Origin: Poecilobothrus nobilitatus
Lineage: Eukaryota; Arthropoda; Insecta; Diptera; Dolichopodidae
Reading direction: 5' to 3'
Length of the DNA stretch: 64,000 bases
Assembly (NCBI GenBank): GCA_947095535.1
Contig: OX352773.1
Location: forward strand, 259,803,590-259,867,589
Position 1 is the stretch's first letter, and the number at the start of each line of letters is the position of its first letter. Shown here piece by piece: positions 58,949 to 64,000 of this stretch. The position numbers and the translations under genes were made by a program. A model generated the notes under the pieces. The model was given only the letters and a program-made list of their open reading frames with translations. It had not been told where the DNA came from and made no database searches.

Positions 58949-59896
58949 TTTTTATACCCTAAACCTAAAGTATAGGATATATTAACTTTGGTATGGAGTT
59001 TGTTACCACCAAGAGGAAGCGAGTTAGATATGGACATGTATATATATTCTGAATCAAAATCACCTTCTGAGTCGATTTAACGATGTCCGTCCGTCCGTCC
59101 GTTCACACGATAACTAAAAAACTAGTACAGTTATCTTGATGAAATTTATATAGTAGGTTACTAATTACGAAAAGAAGTCTAAGTTCGAAACTGGACAAAA
59201 TCGGTCCATGGGTTCGAATTCTGGAAGCTACCGAATGATTCCGGAGCAAACGAGATTATCTACAAAACCAACAAAGATAGAACCTTGAAATTTGTTACAA
59301 TGATGTTCCTTCCCATTTATGTCTCTGAAATTTAAGAGGATTTGGTCCATGGGTTTGGATTTTGGAAGCTTCCAAACGAGCCCTAGAGCAAACGAGTATA
59401 TCTCCACAATTAACAAAGATAGAACCTTGAAATTTATTGCAATGATGAATCCTTCCCATTTATGTCTCTGAAATTTAAGAGGATTTGGTCCATGGGTTTG
59501 GATTTGGGAAGCTTCCAAACGAGCCCCAGAGCAAACGAGCATATCTTCAAAACCAACAAAAGTAGAACCTTTAAATTTAGTACAATGGTATTCTGGCATG
59601 TTTTCTTTATGTCCCTGAGATGAATTTAATGAATTGGAGTGGCAATTCGGGTACCTGACACACGCTTCCCAAGGACTAACAAGTATATCTTCGAAATTAT
59701 TAAAGATAGAAACTTGAAATTTTTTACAAGGGTGTCAAGCATATCCCAAGAGGATGCCTCTTTTACGTTCCTGAAATTCGAATTGAATAAGACAGAAAAG
59801 GAAAGTTGAAGCAGCTGCCAAAAAACTTATTGATTTTTAATTTAATTCGAATTGTTCAGGTGTAGGGTATTAATAAGTCCGTTGCATCGACTTACT
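58949..59896 (-). mobile_element. HINE-like element, family Z, with internal repeats
   Basis: In minus orientation: 5' stem-loop TAAGTC...GACTTA (59874-59894), then ATACCCTA (reverse of 59863-59870), a body of tandem repeats, a GGACGGACGGACGG tract (59086-59102), and a 3' hairpin TATACCCT/AGGATATA (58953-58981, one G:T-type mismatch) holding the inverse of ATACCCTA. The order and parts match X and Y although the sequence differs. Non-coding. Confidence 0.7.
59205..59780 (-). repeat. Internal 142-bp tandem repeats of element Z
   Basis: Units start at TCCATGGGTT at about 59205, 59346 and 59489 (periods 141 and 143 bp). A fourth worn unit extends to about 59780. Each holds a TAGAACCTTGAAATTTxxT block and a CAAACGAG block. 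A minus-strand frame of 123 codons (59228-59599) is a product of this repetition, not a gene. Confidence 0.85.
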
Positions 59897-62800
59897 GTTA
59901 CATTTACTTTTTTTTTATATATTAATATTTAATCAAATAAAATGTACCTGTTTTAAGACCATTATACTTTCTTTTCACTTTTTCCTAAGGGTAGGGGAGA
60001 GGATAAGACTTGGATGCGAAACCATTGAATTGGAAGTGGGGCTGTAAGGGAACAATGATTCTGCCTATTATTAAAACAATTTTGCTATCAATGACGATAA
60101 TCAATAAGAGTTACAACATGCGGTAGTAATCTAACAGCTTCCCTCATCATAAGGTAATAATCGAAGGCAACCTCACTGTCATTGTGTTTACCACAAAGTC
60201 AGGGTCATCAGTGGATTACAACGTCCAATGACATATAACACATTTCTTCATGATGATAATATAATATTCCGGTTAGATTGCTGAGATTTGATGAAATAGT
60301 ACTTGAATGAAATCTACGAGATCTTAAAAATTGGGAAAACAATATATTTAAATATTCCGCTTTAGAGATTCATCCCAGACAAATTCAATTAAAAAACCAG
60401 AGATTTATCTGTATTTGCTTTTTATTTCTATAAAAATATGACAAATTTCATTAAAATTTAAATTAAAATAAAATAAATTTTAAATATTAATTTTATTGTT
60501 TTAACGTCCCATAACTTGTGTTTTTCACGCTTTTTATTTTGTTTTTATTGAAACTTCTTTTAATTTAAAATTATGTTTTTATTTTTTATTTTATTTTGCA
60601 CAATTTTATGCTTTTTGTTCTTTTTGTTTTTAATGTGATGGCATTAACAGATAATGAGAAAACAAAGGACAACAGTTTAGAACGGAATTGATAAATAAAA
60701 GAAGTCCATTGAAGAAAATTCTTTTTTTTTTTCAATTTCTTTTGTTATCATAATTAAAACTCTGAATACATAATATAATATTAAGATATGTTTTAATAGA
60801 TTCAGCAAAATTTTTTTCTTAAGAATTCGAATACCATTATCTTTATTTTATTTTTTTAATCAAAAACTTTTTAATAGTGAATTATAATAAAAAAATTTTG
60901 TTAGAACAGAAAAAGTTCGTTTTTTTTTTGTAATAATTATAAAACATTTCTTTAAAATTTAAATTACAAAAGACATTTTTTACAATATATACATAGTATA
61001 AATGACGATTCTTTGATTTATTAGTAAATTATGAAAAATTGAATCAAATCAGTGTCGAAAATTTTGTAGAAATATTTTTTAAAAATAAAGGATCCTATAA
61101 TTAAAAGTAAAAATTTCAGTTAAATTTTATATGCAATTTCTTGTTTTCGTGTAAAAAAGGCAAATAAACTGTAAAGAAGTTTAGAGGTACATTAAAAATA
61201 CCTAAAATTATGGACAAGTAGTAAGTCATGTAAATTCTGAATACGAAATTAATAAATTTTAATATTAAAAAAGGTATACAACGCTAACATGATATTCTGG
61301 GAAGCAATCTAAATAAGATGTTCAGTTTTAAAAGTCAAAATTGATAAAGTTTTAAAAAAGAAAGCATCTGTCAACTGTAATATTAGGACGTAGAAAAAAT
61401 AAAGAACGTAGCTCTTCCAACACATGCTTTAGACATACTTAACCCTAAAGACAATAGTGTTTCTGTAAAGAAACACCATATTATTTTGGATCACTTAAAC
61501 CAAAAAAAAAAAAAAGGCAAGTATAGAACTGGAGTAAATTTATACACCCTTAAACTTTTAAAATAAAAAATTTTATGGAGAAATACAATTCGACTTTTGA
61601 TATTTAGATTTTTTTCTGTTTTTTATTTTGAACAATTTCATATTTTTTTTAAAAGGCTTATTATATCCTTTTGATATTTTTATTTTCTCAAAATTTTTCT
61701 TATTTCAAAAATGTTTAATTGTTTTTTCTTCAATACATTAAAAAAATTCTGAAATAATACGATAAGAAAGAAATCTTCCTCAAGGAAAACAAAAAAGTTT
61801 CGAAACTGAAGAAATTAAAATAGGTTTCAAGATAACTATAATAATGAAGTCATTTACTTTTGGTATTAATTTTTATTTTAGAAAAATTAGTTTTTCTTTT
61901 GTTTTTATTTTGTATCTTTTTCTTTGTAAATATGTCAAATTTATTTATTTTAATATTTATCCTTTCGAAGGACTTTTAAATAAAAGAAGCTGAACTAAAC
62001 AAAAACAAGGAATAGTAAGAGATATGGTAAAGGGGTGGTATATTATATAGTAAAAACAGTAAAAGTAAATATTGTGGTAACAGTAAAATTAATATACTGA
62101 TATTAAACATACCTACCCCATATTTTATTGGTATAAGTTTTTTTATTCATGTTTTATGTTACTCTCAACAAAACAAAAAATAAAAACATCAAAAAAGGAC
62201 AACAAAATGAAAAAATAAAAGCCAATGTTTAAACAAAGGAAAAAAAAAATTTTTTTTCTTGAATTTTTTCTTATTTTCGGTTTTTCTGTTTCCGTCCATT
62301 TTTAATTATTTAAGTCCTGGCAAATGTTTATTTTTTATTTCCATCAATTTTATATATTTTTTAATGTTTATTATGTTACTTCTTAGAAATAAAAACGGTT
62401 TGTGAAAAATTAAGTCCAACTTTTTATTATTAAAACATTTTGGAGTATGTGGCTTTTAGATTGAGATTTAAGTTAAAAAGCTAAATTACGTTTTTAGTTT
62501 GTAGGCATATTTACTAAAATGTTTATTTAAAGAAAATGCATTAAAATTGTACGTAATGTTGTAATATATACCATTATAGATCAATTTCAAATTAAAGATT
62601 AAGTTTTTTATTTAAATTAAAAGAAGAAAACAAAAAAAAACTTCAATTTTATTATTGTATTTAAATGTATTTTATGTCCATTTTATTGTTCCTATATATT
62701 CATAATATTCAAATATATTTTTCTCAGAATTATTCTACAAATAAATATTAAAATATTTTACTTTGGTTTTTCTTTTTTTTTTTGTTTTTCTTATGAAATA

Positions 62801-63060
62801 ATTTTCCTTTGTACATAATAGTATATAATATATATCTATTTAACAAATTAGAATTATACATATAATACACTTTTCTATATACGATAAATTGATTTTTTTT
62901 TTTTTATTCTTATTTTTACATTTCATATTTTATTTCTTTTTTCACATTTTCCCAGATTTTCTTTTGTCTTTTGTAACATAAAACGAACATACATATGAGT
63001 AACTTTCTAAATATGATAAAAAATAAAATTTGGAAAATGTCTGTGATTTTTTATTTTATT
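59897..63060. other. Mostly AT-rich DNA; less AT-rich patch at 59985-60290
   Basis: The patch at 59985-60290 has balanced composition but no readable frame in my hands. One plus-strand frame at about 61395-61500 (VEKIKNVALPTHALDILN and onward) is open for some 35 codons and may be chance. Otherwise homopolymers and AT tracts. Confidence 0.4.
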
Positions 63061-63065
63061 TTTGT

Positions 63066-63100
63066 ATATTATTTTGTTTTTGTTTTACAGAAGGTAAGAA
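63066..63100 (+). promoter_or_regulatory. Candidate 3-nt microexon or ratchet splice site
   Basis: TTTTGTTTTTGTTTTACAG (ending 63090) is a near-consensus acceptor. It is followed by AAG and then GTAAGAAT (donor at 63094). Read one way this is a 3-nt exon; read another, AG|GT at 63093/63094 is a ratchet junction with the acceptor shifted by three bases. It is in the same orientation as the candidates at 22573 and 23891. Confidence 0.35.
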
Positions 63101-64000
63101 TTTTGTTTTTGTTTGAGGCTACGTACATATTTTATACGTGTATTTATTTAATACTACAGGGGTAAAATTTTCTCATATTACATACAGTTACAGTGACTTA
63201 TAAGAGTATGTTATATTAGAAATCTTTAAAAAAATTTTAAAAATTAAAAAAAAAGTTGTAAAAATTTCAAAGAAATTTTATATATTTTATTTTTTTGTTT
63301 AAATTTATTTATTTTTTTTTTTTAATTTTTAGTGTTTTAAAGAGAGACGATCACAGTGAATTATAACCTATAATATGATACTTCTATTTAGTAAAAAATT
63401 AACTGTAATTCCTCTATATAATAAAAATCGTAATAATAATACTCTGGACTGTAAAAAAATACAATTATGATTTGTGCAGAAAAGTTATGTATGTACTCGA
63501 ATAATTTTAAAAACTAGAAAGATTAATATAATTTTTTTTTTAAAAATTACTTTCCTTTTAAAGGACAATAAAATTAAATTGAACTAAACTAAATAATAAC
63601 AGGAAACAAAGTAGAGTGAAATTGAGGTTAAAGAAGGTTTATTAAAAAATATTATTGTTGTTAAATTTGAGATTAATGAGTGCATCCAATAATTTACATT
63701 TATATGACCAAGATGTAATCAAAAAAAAGTATATATATGTTATATATATATAGATAAATCTTTTATTATTAAAGCATCAAGTAGAAGCATTTTATCTATA
63801 ATGAAATTTTAATTATATGCAATTGTAACAATAAATAATGTAATGATCATTTTTCTAGGCTTTGTAGTGTAGATATATGTATCTATTCAATGCATATATG
63901 TATATATAAAAGATAATATGTATGAATTAAATACATATTATGTATATAGACTTTGTAGTGTAAATAAATATATTTATTTAATATATATAAAATTTAATTG
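63101..64000. other. AT-rich DNA without a recognisable gene
   Basis: TATG/TATA microsatellite patches lie at 63730-63755 and 63890-63960. GACTTTGTAGTGTA-like and CTTTGTAGTGTAGATA-like blocks recur about 90 bp apart near 63860 and 63950. Confidence 0.5.

Noticed and set aside
59228..59599. Minus-strand open frame of 123 codons
   Set aside because: It is made of the 142-bp internal repeats of element Z and repeats itself; no gene character.

Overview
The window looks like gene-poor, very A+T-rich (roughly four-fifths A+T by eye) nuclear DNA of an insect, most likely a true fly (Diptera). The evidence is indirect. Several dispersed repeats carry (GTCC)n/(GTCY)n tracts, which is the signature of the dipteran mini-me/DINE-1 (Helitron-like) elements. 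There are also tRNA-derived SINEs, a decayed Ty3/Gypsy element of Mag-like type, RTE-like LINE debris and a U6 snRNA pseudogene. No intact protein-coding gene, tRNA, rRNA or CRISPR array was found. Nearly every open frame is short, lysine/phenylalanine/isoleucine-rich and of chance type.

Layout. 0-5 kb: a frameshifted coding relic (849-1230), a U6 pseudogene on the minus strand (1551-1659) and two copies of SINE family S1. 5-19 kb: decayed W repeats, a perfect 100-bp tandem duplication (11413-11612), a degenerate 16-bp minisatellite, a (CA)n-bearing repeat and a decayed Y element. 19-25 kb: two candidate ratchet (recursive) splice sites at 22573/22574 and 23891/23892, and LINE debris. 26-36 kb: Y elements, two copies of SINE family S2, one copy of the 1.6-kb X element and an inverted S1 copy. 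40-46 kb: the best S1 copy, a candidate 22-nt microexon, a minus-strand coding relic, the Gypsy relic with a 3' LTR, and a MITE. 47-52 kb: a RING-finger pseudogene, a PIF/Harbinger-like MITE and a TA-flanked MITE. 52-60 kb: two more Y elements, the inverted X copy and a Z element with internal 142-bp repeats. 60-64 kb: AT-rich DNA with a possible 3-nt microexon or ratchet site near the end.

The most unusual structural observation is that X, Y and Z differ in sequence but seem built to one plan: a short 5' stem-loop, then a sub-terminal inverted repeat, a body with a GTCY tract, and a 3' hairpin containing the partner of that inverted repeat. This fits non-autonomous Helentrons (HINEs). The splice-like motifs all lie on the plus strand, so the window may be part of a very long plus-strand intron. 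That is inference and needs RNA data.
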